64,000 bases of DNA from UBA966 sp046350355 (GCA_046350355.1 JAXMAN010000001.1:124001-188000), one strand, 5' to 3'; positions 50,381 to 59,161 are shown, numbered from the stretch's first letter. Notes: generated by a model from the letters alone, not told the origin. Program-made: numbers and translations.

Positions 50381-51262
50381 ATGCCCGCCATCGACCTGAA
50401 CGGAACCGTCGTCGAGCTCGTCCCCCAGCAGCGCGACGCGTACAACTGGCTCGCCTCGCAGGTGTACCGCCGCATGCACGACGGTCCGCCGCTGCCGGGC
50501 ATGCTCACGATGATCGCGCTCGACGGCGTCGGGCAGCAGAAGATCCCCACCGATGACCCGCGCATCCAGGCGATCCTGTGGACGCTCTGGCAGCTCGGCA
50601 TCGCCAAGGTGACGCACGACACCGAGGCGCAGCAGATCAACTGGGAGCAGGGCAAGCACGCGAACATCACGACGCGTCCCTTCATCGAGCACTTCACCGA
50701 GGAGGGCATCGCCGAAGGCCGCGCGCTCGCCGCCGCGCTGAGCGTCGTGCTGCAGCGCACGCTGCGCATCAACGGCGTCGAGCTGCAGGTGCGCGCCGTC
50801 GACTTCGACCTGCTGCGCGCGCAGTCCGAGGAGCTGCGCAAGCGCCAGCAGGATCCCAAGCAGGACATGGCGATGGCCGCCGCGCGGTACCTGGCCGAGC
50901 TGCTCGCGCAGGGGGCGGGCGACAAGGACCTGCGCTTCCGCGCCGCGCTCGAGCTGGCCGCCGACCTGGGCATCCGCTCGCTCATCGTGGACGCCGCCTC
51001 GCGGCAGCTGCGCATCGAGGGCTTCAACGAGCAGGCGGCGCTCGCCGCGGCCTTCTTCCAGGGGCTGCCGGTCGACCAGTTCGAGACGGCCGTGAAGCGC
51101 GCGCAGCTCCTGAACCAGGCCGCCGCGGAGACCGCGCGCCGGCTGAGCGAGACCGCGCGCACCGGCGGGGAGGCCGCCACCAAGGCCGCCGCCATCGGCC
51201 CCAAGGCTGGGACCCAGAAGCAGGACCCGGTAAAGCTCGAGTTCCGGCGCCGCCGCCGCTGA
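50381..51262 (+). CDS. Conserved-looking protein of unknown function
   Basis: 293 residues, soluble. The N-terminus (VELVPQQRDAYNWLASQVYRRM) and middle (EELRKRQQDPKQDMAMAAARYLAELL) are helical; a beta segment INGVELQVRAVDFDLL lies between. The C-terminus is Lys/Ala-rich and ends EFRRRRR-like. No enzyme motif, signal peptide or membrane helix is visible. It follows the GH29 gene by 12 bp but has its own promoter-like box, so a functional link is unproven. Confidence 0.6.
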   Translation: MPAIDLNGTVVELVPQQRDAYNWLASQVYRRMHDGPPLPGMLTMIALDGVGQQKIPTDDPRIQAILWTLWQLGIAKVTHDTEAQQINWEQGKHANITTRPFIEHFTEEGIAEGRALAAALSVVLQRTLRINGVELQVRAVDFDLLRAQSEELRKRQQDPKQDMAMAAARYLAELLAQGAGDKDLRFRAALELAADLGIRSLIVDAASRQLRIEGFNEQAALAAAFFQGLPVDQFETAVKRAQLLNQAAAETARRLSETARTGGEAATKAAAIGPKAGTQKQDPVKLEFRRRRR

Positions 51263-51419
51263 CGGCGCGTCCGAGATCGCATGCACCGCACGCGTCCCGG
51301 GGGCGCGCGCTTGACCCTACGTCCATGGGAACGGACGGTGGAGTCGACCCTCCGCCGCGCGCACGATGTTCGGCGCGGACGGGGGCGCCGGCGTCGTGCA
51401 GGGTGGATCGAGGTGTTCG

Positions 51420-52022
51420 ATGTGCGATCCCACTGGTTCGATCGCGGGCTCCGTGCGGCAGGTCCTGCTGCACACGCCCCGGCCGGAGAACGCGGCCCTC
51501 TACCGGCAGGCCCTCGCGGGCGTGCCCGGCGCGGAGGTGGTCCTCGGCGCGCGCCTGGACGGCTTCATGTGCGACGCGGTGATCGCGCCCACCAACAGCT
51601 TCGGCTACCTGGACTCGGGGCTCGACGGCGCCTTCGGGCGTCGCTTCGGCGCCCGCCTGCAGCGCACGCTGCAGGAGCGCATCGCGCGCGAGCATGACGG
51701 CGAGCTTCCCGTCGGCGAGGCGCTCATCGTGCCCACCGGCGACTTTGCGGTCCCTTTTCTCGTCGCCGCCCCGGCGACGCGTCTTCCCGGCTCGATCAGC
51801 GTCGAGCCCTTCCTCTATTCCTCGCTTTCGGCGGCGATGCAGGCCATCGACCGGTGGAATGCGCGGCACGAGGGTCCCGCCATCGAAGTGGTGGCGCTTC
51901 CCGACATCGCGCGCATGCTCCCGGAATGGCAGCCCGAGCGGCTGACCATGCAGCTTCGCCAGGCGATGATCGACTGGAGCGCGCACGCGGCGCCCGCCCT
52001 CGGGCAGGCGCGCGCGGCGTAG
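51420..52022 (+). CDS. Macrodomain-like protein
   Basis: About 200 residues. CDAVIAPTNSFGYLDSGLDGAF and GEALIVPTGDFAVPFLVAAP follow the pattern of macro domains that bind ADP-ribose. The helix IEVVALPDIARMLPEW completes the fold outline. The precise target cannot be told. ATG 51420 has GAGG 8 nt upstream; an earlier in-frame ATG at 51366 is possible. Base composition drops slightly here relative to neighbours. Confidence 0.62.
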   Translation: MCDPTGSIAGSVRQVLLHTPRPENAALYRQALAGVPGAEVVLGARLDGFMCDAVIAPTNSFGYLDSGLDGAFGRRFGARLQRTLQERIAREHDGELPVGEALIVPTGDFAVPFLVAAPATRLPGSISVEPFLYSSLSAAMQAIDRWNARHEGPAIEVVALPDIARMLPEWQPERLTMQLRQAMIDWSAHAAPALGQARAA

Positions 52023-52136
52023 CACGACGGGCCGTCCCTGGCGCACGCGCGGGAAGGTGCGTGCGCCGCAAGCGCGTGGACGGCGCGCGACGGCCCTCCT
52101 GCACGGGGGGCGCTCCGGCAGCGCGGTCCGGCCCGT

Positions 52137-54113
52137 CTACTCGGCGGGCCGGATCGGCGGCATGGGGATCCCGATCGAATCGCAGACCGCGCGCAGCAGC
52201 TCCGCCTCCTCGACGGTGGTGCGCCCATCCGAGGCGACGCACGCGATCGCGGCATCGACGAGCGCGCGCTTGCGCCCCGTCGGCGTCGCGTCGAGCGCCT
52301 GCAGCGCCTCGTCCAGCGCGTCGAGGGTGCACGCGGGTGCGGGCAGCGGCGCGGGCGGAAGCTCCGGCAGCCGCTCGCACGCGGCCTCCCACGCCTGCTG
52401 CGCCTGGTCGCCCGAGCGCGCGCCGCTCCACGCGAGCACGCTGATGACGACGGCGAGGTCGCGCGCGCTCGCGCGGCGCGCGACGCCCGAGCCCGCGGCG
52501 CCGCGGCCCTCGACGACGCGCCGCAGCAGCACGCGCGCCACCCATTCGACGCGGTCGATCTCGCGGTCCGCGGCCATCACCTGCGCGAGCAGCGTGCGGA
52601 AGCGGCCGTACTGCGCCGGCGAGAGCAGCGCGAGCGAGGCCGCCGCGAGCTGCAGCAGCGGCAGCCGCTGGTTCGCGCGCGTCTGCGCGACGGCGGGGGC
52701 GAGCGCGGCGACGGTCGCGCGCAGCGCGGGCTCGGCGGCCTGCATCGCGTCGAGCTGCCGCTGCATGACCGCCGCGTCGGGCGAGAGCAGCAGCGCGCAG
52801 ACGACGGCGCGCGCGGAGAAGGGCTCGCGCGCGGCATCGACGAGCGCGGCGGGGGTGCGCTGCAGAAGCTCCTGCGCGTACTCGAGCGACTCCGGCGTGA
52901 GCGCGCCCGACTGGCGGCGCGCGCGCAGGATCTCGGTGGCGCTGACATCGCGCGCGTCGGCGCCCGCGGGGAGTCCCGCGCGGGCGGCGGCGGCGGCGGT
53001 GGTGGCGGCGGCGGCGCCCGCGAAGGCGCTCGCGCCGGCGTGCACGGGTGGTTCGGCGGCGCGTGCGTCCGTGCCCGCACCCGCGTCCGCGTCCGCGCCC
53101 GCGCCCGTCGCACCGCGCCCCGGCGCCGGCGGCGCCATCGCGGGGCGCTCGAAGGTCGCCGGCAGCCGACCGATCTCGCGCAGGCGGCGGATGCGCTCCT
53201 GCAGCGGCGGATGCGTCGCGAAGAGGCTCATCACCCCCTCGCCGAAGAAGAAGTGGCTGTACTCGGTCGCCGCGGGCGCGCTCAGGCGCGAGCCGTAGGT
53301 CTGCAGCTTCTCGAGCGCGCTGGTGATGCCCGCGGGGTTGCGCGTGTACTGCACCGCGCTCGCGTCGGCCAGGAACTCGCGCTGGCGCGAGACCGCCGCC
53401 TGGATGAGCCGCCCGAAGAAGTAGCCGATGATGCCGATGAGGAAGAGGCCCAGCCCGATGAGGCCGAACGCCGCGCCGCCGTTCTTGCTCCGCGAGCCGC
53501 CGGAGTAGTGCATCGAGCGCAGCATGAAGCGGCCGATGAGCGAGATCGCGAAGATCCCGCCCAGCCACGCGACCAGCCGCATGTTCAGGCGCGAGTCCTG
53601 GTGGAAGATGTGGCTGAACTCGTGCGCGACGACCCCCTGCAGCTCGTCGCGCGTCAGGCGCTGGATGCAGCCGCGCGTGAGCCCGACGACCGCGCTCTGC
53701 GGCGTCGGTCCCGCGGCGAAGGCGTTGATCGTGTCGTCCTCCAGGACGTAGACCGGCGGCACGGGGACGCCGCTGGCGATCGCCATCTCCTCGACGATGT
53801 TGAGCGCGCGTCGCTCGTCGGGATCGCGCGAGGCGGGGTCGATCTGCCGCCCGCCCAGCGCCTCGGCGACGGCGCGGCCGCCGCCGGCCATCTGCGCGAA
53901 CTTCGCCGCCATGCCCACGCCGATGACCGCGAGCGCGCCCAGCACGCTGGCCGCCGCGAGGCCGGGATTCGCCAGGTTTCCGCGACCCAGCGAGAGCCCC
54001 ACCAGCAGCCAGACGCTGACGACGGTGCCGATCACGCCCAGCGCGAAGAGGAAGACCAGCCGCCCCGTGTGGCGCTTGGCGACCTCCTGGTTCTCGAAGA
54101 AGTCGGCGCTCAT
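52137..54113 (-). CDS. M48-family membrane metallopeptidase (HtpX-like) with long C-terminal extension
   Basis: 658 residues, about twice HtpX length. Two N-terminal helices (LVFLFALGVIGTVVSVWLLVG and GLAAASVLGALAVIGVGMAA), zinc motif VVAHEFSHIF, a further hydrophobic pair, and third ligand in REFLADASAVQYTRNP. HPPLQERIRRLREIG ends the peptidase. About 330 residues of Ala/Arg-rich helices follow. HtpX-like proteases degrade damaged membrane proteins. Coupled to LemA by a 4-bp ATGA overlap. Confidence 0.9.
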   Translation of the reverse strand: MSADFFENQEVAKRHTGRLVFLFALGVIGTVVSVWLLVGLSLGRGNLANPGLAAASVLGALAVIGVGMAAKFAQMAGGGRAVAEALGGRQIDPASRDPDERRALNIVEEMAIASGVPVPPVYVLEDDTINAFAAGPTPQSAVVGLTRGCIQRLTRDELQGVVAHEFSHIFHQDSRLNMRLVAWLGGIFAISLIGRFMLRSMHYSGGSRSKNGGAAFGLIGLGLFLIGIIGYFFGRLIQAAVSRQREFLADASAVQYTRNPAGITSALEKLQTYGSRLSAPAATEYSHFFFGEGVMSLFATHPPLQERIRRLREIGRLPATFERPAMAPPAPGRGATGAGADADAGAGTDARAAEPPVHAGASAFAGAAAATTAAAAARAGLPAGADARDVSATEILRARRQSGALTPESLEYAQELLQRTPAALVDAAREPFSARAVVCALLLSPDAAVMQRQLDAMQAAEPALRATVAALAPAVAQTRANQRLPLLQLAAASLALLSPAQYGRFRTLLAQVMAADREIDRVEWVARVLLRRVVEGRGAAGSGVARRASARDLAVVISVLAWSGARSGDQAQQAWEAACERLPELPPAPLPAPACTLDALDEALQALDATPTGRKRALVDAAIACVASDGRTTVEEAELLRAVCDSIGIPMPPIRPAE

Positions 54114-54763
54114 GCCTGCGGGCCGGCGGCCGGGGCGAACTCCACCTGCGGCACGGCCTTCGCCGCGGCCTCGGCCTCGAAGAGCGGCGCGGCCGCGAAG
54201 GAGAAGGTCTGCGCCACGAACATGTCGGGGAAGACCGACAGCTTCGTGTTGTAGATCATCACCGCGTCGTTGTAGGCCTGGCGCGCGAAGGCGATGCGGT
54301 TCTCCGTGCTCACCAGCTCCTCCTGGAGCTGCAGCGCGCTCTGGTCCGCCTTGATCTGCGGGTAGCGCTCCATCAGCAGCATGAGCCGCCCGAGCGCGCC
54401 CTGCAGCATGCCCTCGGCCTGCGCGAGCGCGACCGTCGAGGCCACGTCGCCGGGCGCGGCGCCCACGCGCTGGTGCGCGGCGACGGCGGCGGCGCGCGCC
54501 TGCGTGACGGCCTCGAGCGTGCCGCGCTCGTGCGCCATGTAGCCCTTCACGGTGGAGACGAGGTTGGGGATGAGGTCGTGGCGGCGGCGAAGCTGCACGT
54601 CGATCTGCGCGAAGGCGTTCTGCACGCGCACGCGGCGCGAGACGAGCCCGTTGTAGACGGCCATCAGCCAGATCGCCGCCACCAGCACCAGGCTCCCGGC
54701 GACGACGAGCGCGATGAGCACGGGGGCGATGGCGAGCGTCGGCGGTGGGACAGGCGCGGACAT
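54110..54763 (-). CDS. lemA: LemA family protein
   Basis: 217 residues. One N-terminal membrane helix (LIALVVAGSLVLVAAIWLMAVYNG), then the LemA signature NAFAQIDVQLRRRHDLIPNLVSTVKGY and NRIAFARQAYNDAVMIYNTKLSVFP. The C-terminal domain is a four-helix bundle outside the membrane. LemA often pairs with M48 peptidases, as here, but its exact role is not settled. Confidence 0.93.
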   Translation of the reverse strand: MSAPVPPPTLAIAPVLIALVVAGSLVLVAAIWLMAVYNGLVSRRVRVQNAFAQIDVQLRRRHDLIPNLVSTVKGYMAHERGTLEAVTQARAAAVAAHQRVGAAPGDVASTVALAQAEGMLQGALGRLMLLMERYPQIKADQSALQLQEELVSTENRIAFARQAYNDAVMIYNTKLSVFPDMFVAQTFSFAAAPLFEAEAAAKAVPQVEFAPAAGPQA

Positions 54764-54803
54764 GCGCGTAGTTCTAGCGCAGGAGCCCCGTTTCCGGCGA
54801 AGC

Positions 54804-54809
54804 TACCCT
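54804..54809 (+). promoter_or_regulatory. -10-like box before the pyroglutamyl peptidase gene
   Basis: TACCCT ends 6 nt before ATG 54816. At standard spacing the first transcribed base would be the A of the ATG. Confidence 0.4.
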
Positions 54810-54815
54810 TGCGCC

Positions 54816-55535
54816 ATGGCCCCCCTGCCGCCCCCTTTCCGCAGCGACGGCGCCGGTTCCGCGGCGCTGCGCCCGCTGCGGGTGCTCGCCACGGGCTTCG
54901 AGCCCTTCGGCGGCAGCCCGCTGAACCCCGCCGCGGTGCTGATGGAGTCGCTCGCCGGCGCCGGCGCGCCCGGCTGCGAGCTGCGCACGCTGCTGCTGCC
55001 CGTCGTCGGCGGCGAGGCGCCCGGCAGCGCGCGTGCCCTCCTGCGCGCGGCCGTCGACGCGCTTCGCCCGGACGCCGTCGTGATGTTCGGGGAAGCGCAC
55101 ACGCGCGGCGCGGTGAGCGTCGAGCGCATCGCGGTCAACCTGCGCGCGTACCGCATCGCCGACAACGGCGGCGCGACCATCGACGACGCGCCCGTCGTCG
55201 CGGGCGGGCCCGACGGGCTCTTCGCCGCGCTTCCGGTGCACCGGCTGGTCGAGGCGGTGCTCGCCGCGGGGCTCCCCGCGGAGCACTCCTTCCACGCCGG
55301 CACCTTCCTCTGCAACGAGGTGATGTACGACACGCTCGAGCGCCGCCGCCGCGACGGCGCGCCGCGCTACGCGGGCTTCGTGCACCTGCCGCAGCTTCCC
55401 GAGCAGCGCGAGGCGCGCCCCGTCCCCGCCGCGCCGATGGGCCACGATGAAGGACTGCGCGCCGCGCAGGCGCTGCTGGGCGCGCTCGCCGCGGAGTGGG
55501 CGCGCGACCGCGAGCGGCGGCTGGAGCTGAGCTGA
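54816..55535 (+). CDS. pcp: Pyroglutamyl-peptidase I (family C15)
   Basis: 239 residues. It removes N-terminal pyroglutamate from peptides. ATGFEPFGG holds the catalytic Glu, GTFLCNEVMYDTL the Cys, and YAGFVHLPQLPEQ the His. The VERIAVNLRAYRIADN strand is also typical. Cytosolic, no signal peptide. A box TACCCT is 6 nt upstream. Confidence 0.92.
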   Translation: MAPLPPPFRSDGAGSAALRPLRVLATGFEPFGGSPLNPAAVLMESLAGAGAPGCELRTLLLPVVGGEAPGSARALLRAAVDALRPDAVVMFGEAHTRGAVSVERIAVNLRAYRIADNGGATIDDAPVVAGGPDGLFAALPVHRLVEAVLAAGLPAEHSFHAGTFLCNEVMYDTLERRRRDGAPRYAGFVHLPQLPEQREARPVPAAPMGHDEGLRAAQALLGALAAEWARDRERRLELS

Positions 55536-55537
55536 GC

Positions 55538-55578
55538 AAAAAGACGCCGCCCGCCGGCACAGGGTGCCCGCGGGCGGC
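55538..55578 (-). terminator. Strong hairpin with U-tract on the minus strand
   Basis: Stem GCCGCCCGC/GCGGGCGGC with an inner GGCAC/GTGCC helix (55546-55578). AAAAA at 55538-55542 gives five U on the minus-strand RNA. The geometry is that of an intrinsic terminator reading leftward, but no leftward protein gene lies upstream of it. The plus-strand pcp gene ends just before it and would have a hairpin without U-tract. Confidence 0.55.
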
Positions 55579-55779
55579 CCGGTCTGGCGGTGACCGGTTT
55601 GAGGTGCACCTCGCGGAACTTCCACGAGGTGCACTGCGCCCTTGTGTGTGGACGAGGCAGGGCGGCTATCGCGCGGACCACAACCTCCGCGTCGACGCTC
55701 CACCTACGGCGCATGTCATGAGAAATGAAACGGATTCCGGCTGTTCCGTCCCTGGTGCAACGATAATCTCACGGGACCA
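55579..55779 (-). ncRNA. Candidate structured minus-strand RNA
   Basis: Just before the terminator-like hairpin (in minus-strand order) lie a 10-bp stem (GTGCACCTCG and its complement, 55604-55634, loop 11) and a 5-bp stem CCGGT/ACCGG (55579-55597). Three consecutive hairpins ending in U5, with no convincing ORF, suggest a small RNA of roughly 100-200 nt. The 5' end is undefined and no known RNA family was recognised. It could instead be pcp 3' processing structure. Confidence 0.3.
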
Positions 55780-56571
55780 GTGCTCGCGCGGTGCAGCATC
55801 TCCCGGTCGGTGGCGACCATCTCGTTCGCGGACCCTGCGCGCCGCAACGCGCTGGGCGTGCCGATGTTCACCGCGCTGCGCGTCTGCCTGGACACGGTGC
55901 GCGCGCGCGTCGCCGAGCCGCGCGTCGGCACCGACAGCGATGTCCACGGCCGCGTCGACGCGGTGGTGCTGCGCGGCGAGGGAGCGGCCTTCTGCGCGGG
56001 CTTCGACCTGGCCGCGTGCGCGACGCAGCCCGCGCAGCTGGAACGGCTGGTCCACGAGCTGAGCGAGTCGGTGCAGGCGCTGCGCCAGCTTCCGGTGCCC
56101 GTCGTCGCGCAGGTGCACGGCGCCGCGATGGCGGGCGGCTGCGCGCTGCTCGCCGGATGCGACTTCGTGATCGTCGCGCCGTCCGCGCAGCTTGGCTACC
56201 CGGTGCACCGCATCGGTGTGAGCCCCGCGGTCTCGCTGCCGGCGGTGATGGCCAACGCGGGCCCCGGCCGCGCGCGGGAGATCGCGCTCGGCGGCGCCAT
56301 CTACGAGGGCGCGGAGGCGGTGCGCGTGGGGCTCGCCACGCGCTGCGCGGCGTCCGACGGCGCGCTGGAGGAGGAGGTGCGCGCGCTCGTCGAATCGCTG
56401 CGCGCGAAGGGCCCGATGGCGCTGCGCGCGACCAAGCGCTGGCTCAACGAGCTCGACGGGACCGACGATCCCTCGCGCTTCCTGCACACCGCGCTGGCCA
56501 GCGCCGCCGCCGCGCACGGCGACGAGTTCGCAACGATGCTGCGCGCCGCGTGGGGCGCGCGCCGCGGCTGA
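55780..56571 (+). CDS. Enoyl-CoA hydratase/isomerase family protein
   Basis: 263 residues, crotonase fold. Oxyanion-hole segments GAAFCAGFDLAA and QVHGAAMAGGCALLAGCDFVI are present. The residue usually Glu in hydratases lies in YPVHRIGVSP, so the exact reaction is unsure. Substrate unknown. GTG 55780 gives the expected N-terminus; TAATCT (55764-55769) ends 10 nt upstream. The stop abuts the convergent deoC stop. Confidence 0.85.
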   Translation: MLARCSISRSVATISFADPARRNALGVPMFTALRVCLDTVRARVAEPRVGTDSDVHGRVDAVVLRGEGAAFCAGFDLAACATQPAQLERLVHELSESVQALRQLPVPVVAQVHGAAMAGGCALLAGCDFVIVAPSAQLGYPVHRIGVSPAVSLPAVMANAGPGRAREIALGGAIYEGAEAVRVGLATRCAASDGALEEEVRALVESLRAKGPMALRATKRWLNELDGTDDPSRFLHTALASAAAAHGDEFATMLRAAWGARRG

Positions 56572-57522
56572 TCACGCCTCGCTGGTGTCGTAGCCCGCCT
56601 GGTAGCCGCCGCACTCCATGCGCAGGATCTGCCGCGCGATGTCGTTGGCGAGCGCGCTCGCGCCGAAGCGGAAGAGGTGCGGCGTGAGCCACGCGTCCCC
56701 GAGCGTCTCCTTCACCATCACCAGGTAGGCGATCGCCTGCTTGGCGGTGCGGATGCCCCCCGCGGGCTTCATGCCGATGCGCACGCCCGTGCGCAGGAAG
56801 TGGTCGCGGATCGCCTCGAGCATCACCAGCGTGACGGGCATCGTCGCCGCGGGCTGCACCTTGCCGGTGGAGGTCTTGATGAAGACCTCGCCGTCGGTGG
56901 GCGCGGGCACGCCCGGCACGCTGCACGCGGCCGCGATCGCCAGGTCGCTCGCGCGGCGCACGTTGTAGAGGGTCTCGAGCTCGCCCGTCTCCAGGATGAT
57001 CTTCAGGTGCGCGGGGCGCCCGGCGGGCGGCGCGGCGCAGAGGGCGCGCGTCTCGCGGATCTCCTGCGCGATCTCGGCGTCGCGTCCGGACAGGAAGAGG
57101 CCGCGGCTGATGACCATGTCGATCTCGTCCGCGCCCGCGGCGATCGCCTGCGCGCAGTCGCGCAGGCGCACCTCCAGCGGGTACTGGCCGCTGGGGAAGC
57201 CCGTCGCCACCGCCGCGACGCGCACGCCGCTGCCGGCGAGCGCCTCGCGCGCGACGGGCACGAGCATCGGGTAGACGCAGATCGCCGCGCAGGGCGGGAC
57301 CGGCGGCTCCAGCGGGGCGCGCCCCGGCGGCAGGTCCACCGGGTGCATCGCCTTGCGGCAGAGGCCGCGCACCTTCTCGGGGGTGTCCTTGCCCTCGAGC
57401 GTGGTCAGGTCCAGCATCGACATCGCCAGGCGCAGCGCCTGCTTCTTCGAAGCGGACTTGATCGAGCGCTTCGCGAAGGACTCCGCCCGGCGGGCGGCCA
57501 TGACGGCGTCGACGCCGGGCAT
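56572..57522 (-). CDS. deoC: Deoxyribose-phosphate aldolase
   Basis: 316 residues, longer than the E. coli enzyme (about 259). It cleaves 2-deoxyribose-5-phosphate to glyceraldehyde-3-phosphate and acetaldehyde. The Schiff-base Lys is in FIKTSTGK, and GMKPAGGIRT carries the second active Lys. The N-terminal 60 residues (FAKRSIKSASKKQALRLA) are an extension. It is downstream of two small genes in the same direction, 7 bp after the nearer one. Confidence 0.92.
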   Translation of the reverse strand: MPGVDAVMAARRAESFAKRSIKSASKKQALRLAMSMLDLTTLEGKDTPEKVRGLCRKAMHPVDLPPGRAPLEPPVPPCAAICVYPMLVPVAREALAGSGVRVAAVATGFPSGQYPLEVRLRDCAQAIAAGADEIDMVISRGLFLSGRDAEIAQEIRETRALCAAPPAGRPAHLKIILETGELETLYNVRRASDLAIAAACSVPGVPAPTDGEVFIKTSTGKVQPAATMPVTLVMLEAIRDHFLRTGVRIGMKPAGGIRTAKQAIAYLVMVKETLGDAWLTPHLFRFGASALANDIARQILRMECGGYQAGYDTSEA

Positions 57523-57529
57523 CGGCGCG

Positions 57530-57928
57530 TCAGCCTCCGCCGCGCGCGCTGCGGAAGAGCTCGGGCACCGAGACGACCTGGCGCAGCAGCAGCGACTTCT
57601 CGCCCGCGTTGGCGTTCTCGATGTAGTAGATGAAGAGCATCTCGCCGCGGCCGTCGAGGACCCAGAGGGCCTCGTAGGGCTTGTCGGCGGGGCCCAGACC
57701 GGTGGCCTGCGTCACGACGCTCGTGCCGAAGTTGCCCTGGTTGGCGGTGCCGGCGTAGGCGGCGTTGCCCGGCAGGCGGCCGGCCTGCACGACCGTCAGC
57801 GCGGCCAGGAGGAAGGCGCTCGACCAGAGCGCGGCGGCGGCGAGGTTCATGCGGCGGCGCGGCGCGGCGGGGGCGGCGGGCGTGCCGTCGGCGACGGGAG
57901 CGGTCTCGGTGGTGTTCTGCTGTTCCAT
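57530..57928 (-). CDS. Small single-pass membrane protein, unknown function
   Basis: 132 residues. A Pro/Ala-rich N-terminus, one membrane helix (LAAAALWSSAFLLAALTVVQAG), then a short outer domain with GEMLFIYYIENANAGEKSLLLRQV. GGAGC is 7 nt before the ATG. No family recognised. It is paired with the next gene upstream, which has a related-looking outer domain (VYICDETTNEVVAVSWYENQ). Confidence 0.65.
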   Translation of the reverse strand: MEQQNTTETAPVADGTPAAPAAPRRRMNLAAAALWSSAFLLAALTVVQAGRLPGNAAYAGTANQGNFGTSVVTQATGLGPADKPYEALWVLDGRGEMLFIYYIENANAGEKSLLLRQVVSVPELFRSARGGG

Positions 57929-57946
57929 GGGAGGTGCTCCTTCGCG

Positions 57947-58234
57947 TCAGCGGGTGCGGCCGGCCTGCGCGGCGTCGGCGGTCATGTTGCGGTAGCCCAG
58001 GCCGACCAGGCGCTTCTGGTTCTCGTACCAGCTCACGGCGACGACCTCGTTGGTGGTCTCGTCGCAGATGTAGACGACGCCCTGCACGATGCCGTTGACC
58101 GTGCCGCCGGCCATCGTGTAGCTCGAGCGGGCGCGCGTCTGCGCGAAGGCGGAGGGCATGAGGGTGACCGCCGTCAGGGCCGCCAGCAGGCAGGCGTTGA
58201 GCGCGATCAGCGGGAAGAGCGACTTGCGGCGCAT
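57947..58234 (-). CDS. Small exported protein, unknown function
   Basis: 95 residues. Signal peptide LFPLIALNACLLAALTAVTL ending MPSAFAQ. The mature part (GIVQGVVYICDETTNEVVAVSW) looks like a short beta-rich domain. The upstream AG-rich stretch GGAGACC is the likely ribosome site. It stops 18 bp before the 132-residue membrane protein gene, and both precede deoC. Confidence 0.65.
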   Translation of the reverse strand: MRRKSLFPLIALNACLLAALTAVTLMPSAFAQTRARSSYTMAGGTVNGIVQGVVYICDETTNEVVAVSWYENQKRLVGLGYRNMTADAAQAGRTR

Positions 58235-58315
58235 GGAGGTCTCCAGGATGTCCCGCGCGCGCGCGTGGCGTCGGCCATCGCGCCGGCGCGGGCCGGTCGG
58301 GGAAGGATACCGCCC

Positions 58316-59161
58316 TCAGGCGCGCGTCCCGCGCTGCACGACGCAATCGCCGGGCTCGTGGTCCAGCACCAGCCGCCACGCGCCCGCGTCCGCCTCGGCC
58401 AGCAGCGCGCGCTTGGTGAGCATCGTCTCGTAGGGCAGCATGTCGTAGCCCAGGCTCGCGGCCGGATGCGTGTGGTGCACGGTGGGAACGAGGTCGCCGG
58501 GGTAGCAGAGGACGCCCTGCGCGTCGTGCCAGAGCACGCCCTGCTGCCCCCAGGTGTGCCCCGGCAGCGGGCGCACGTGGATGCCCGGCAGCGCCTCGAC
58601 GGCGCCCTCGTGGAGGACGACGCGGTCGGCGATCGGATCGAGGTGCGAGCGCAGGTAGGTGCGCGTCATCGTGCTGCGGTTGGCGAGCGCGTCCTCCCAT
58701 TCGCGCCGCTGCACGTGCACGCGCGCGTTGGGGAAGCAGAGCTCGACGGGCGCGTGCGGATCCGCGGGATCCGCGCCGGGCGCCAGGCGCGTGAGCCCGC
58801 CCGCGTGGTCGAAGTGCAGGTGCGTGAGCACGATCTCGCCGATCTCCGCGGGATCGGTCCCCTGCTCGCGCAGCGCGTCGATCACCGTGCGCGGGCGCCC
58901 CTGCGGCGTGCGGTCGAACTCGTAGATGCCCAGCTCCTTCGGCCCCCACTTGTCGCCGGCGCCGGACTCGACCAGCACGGGCTTCGCGCCGGGGCGGCGC
59001 AGCAGCACGCAGTTCATCCCGAGGTGGATGCGGTTGAGCGCGTCCGCGGGGATCCAGCGCGACCACATCGTCTTGGGGATGAGGCCGAACATCCCTCCGC
59101 CGTCCAGGAGGAATCCCCCCGCGCGCAGGAGCGTCCATTCGTGCTGGGGGCCGCTGGGCAT
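58316..59161 (-). CDS. MBL-fold metallohydrolase
   Basis: 281 residues. Metal ligands are THLHFDHAGG, the later His in RPLPGHTWGQ, and CYPGDLVPT. This fits the AHL-lactonase/alkylsulfatase-like part of the superfamily, but the substrate is unknown. ATG 59161 is chosen for GGGAGG 8 nt upstream; an earlier Met at 59197 lacks a site. No signal peptide. Confidence 0.85.
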   Translation of the reverse strand: MPSGPQHEWTLLRAGGFLLDGGGMFGLIPKTMWSRWIPADALNRIHLGMNCVLLRRPGAKPVLVESGAGDKWGPKELGIYEFDRTPQGRPRTVIDALREQGTDPAEIGEIVLTHLHFDHAGGLTRLAPGADPADPHAPVELCFPNARVHVQRREWEDALANRSTMTRTYLRSHLDPIADRVVLHEGAVEALPGIHVRPLPGHTWGQQGVLWHDAQGVLCYPGDLVPTVHHTHPAASLGYDMLPYETMLTKRALLAEADAGAWRLVLDHEPGDCVVQRGTRA

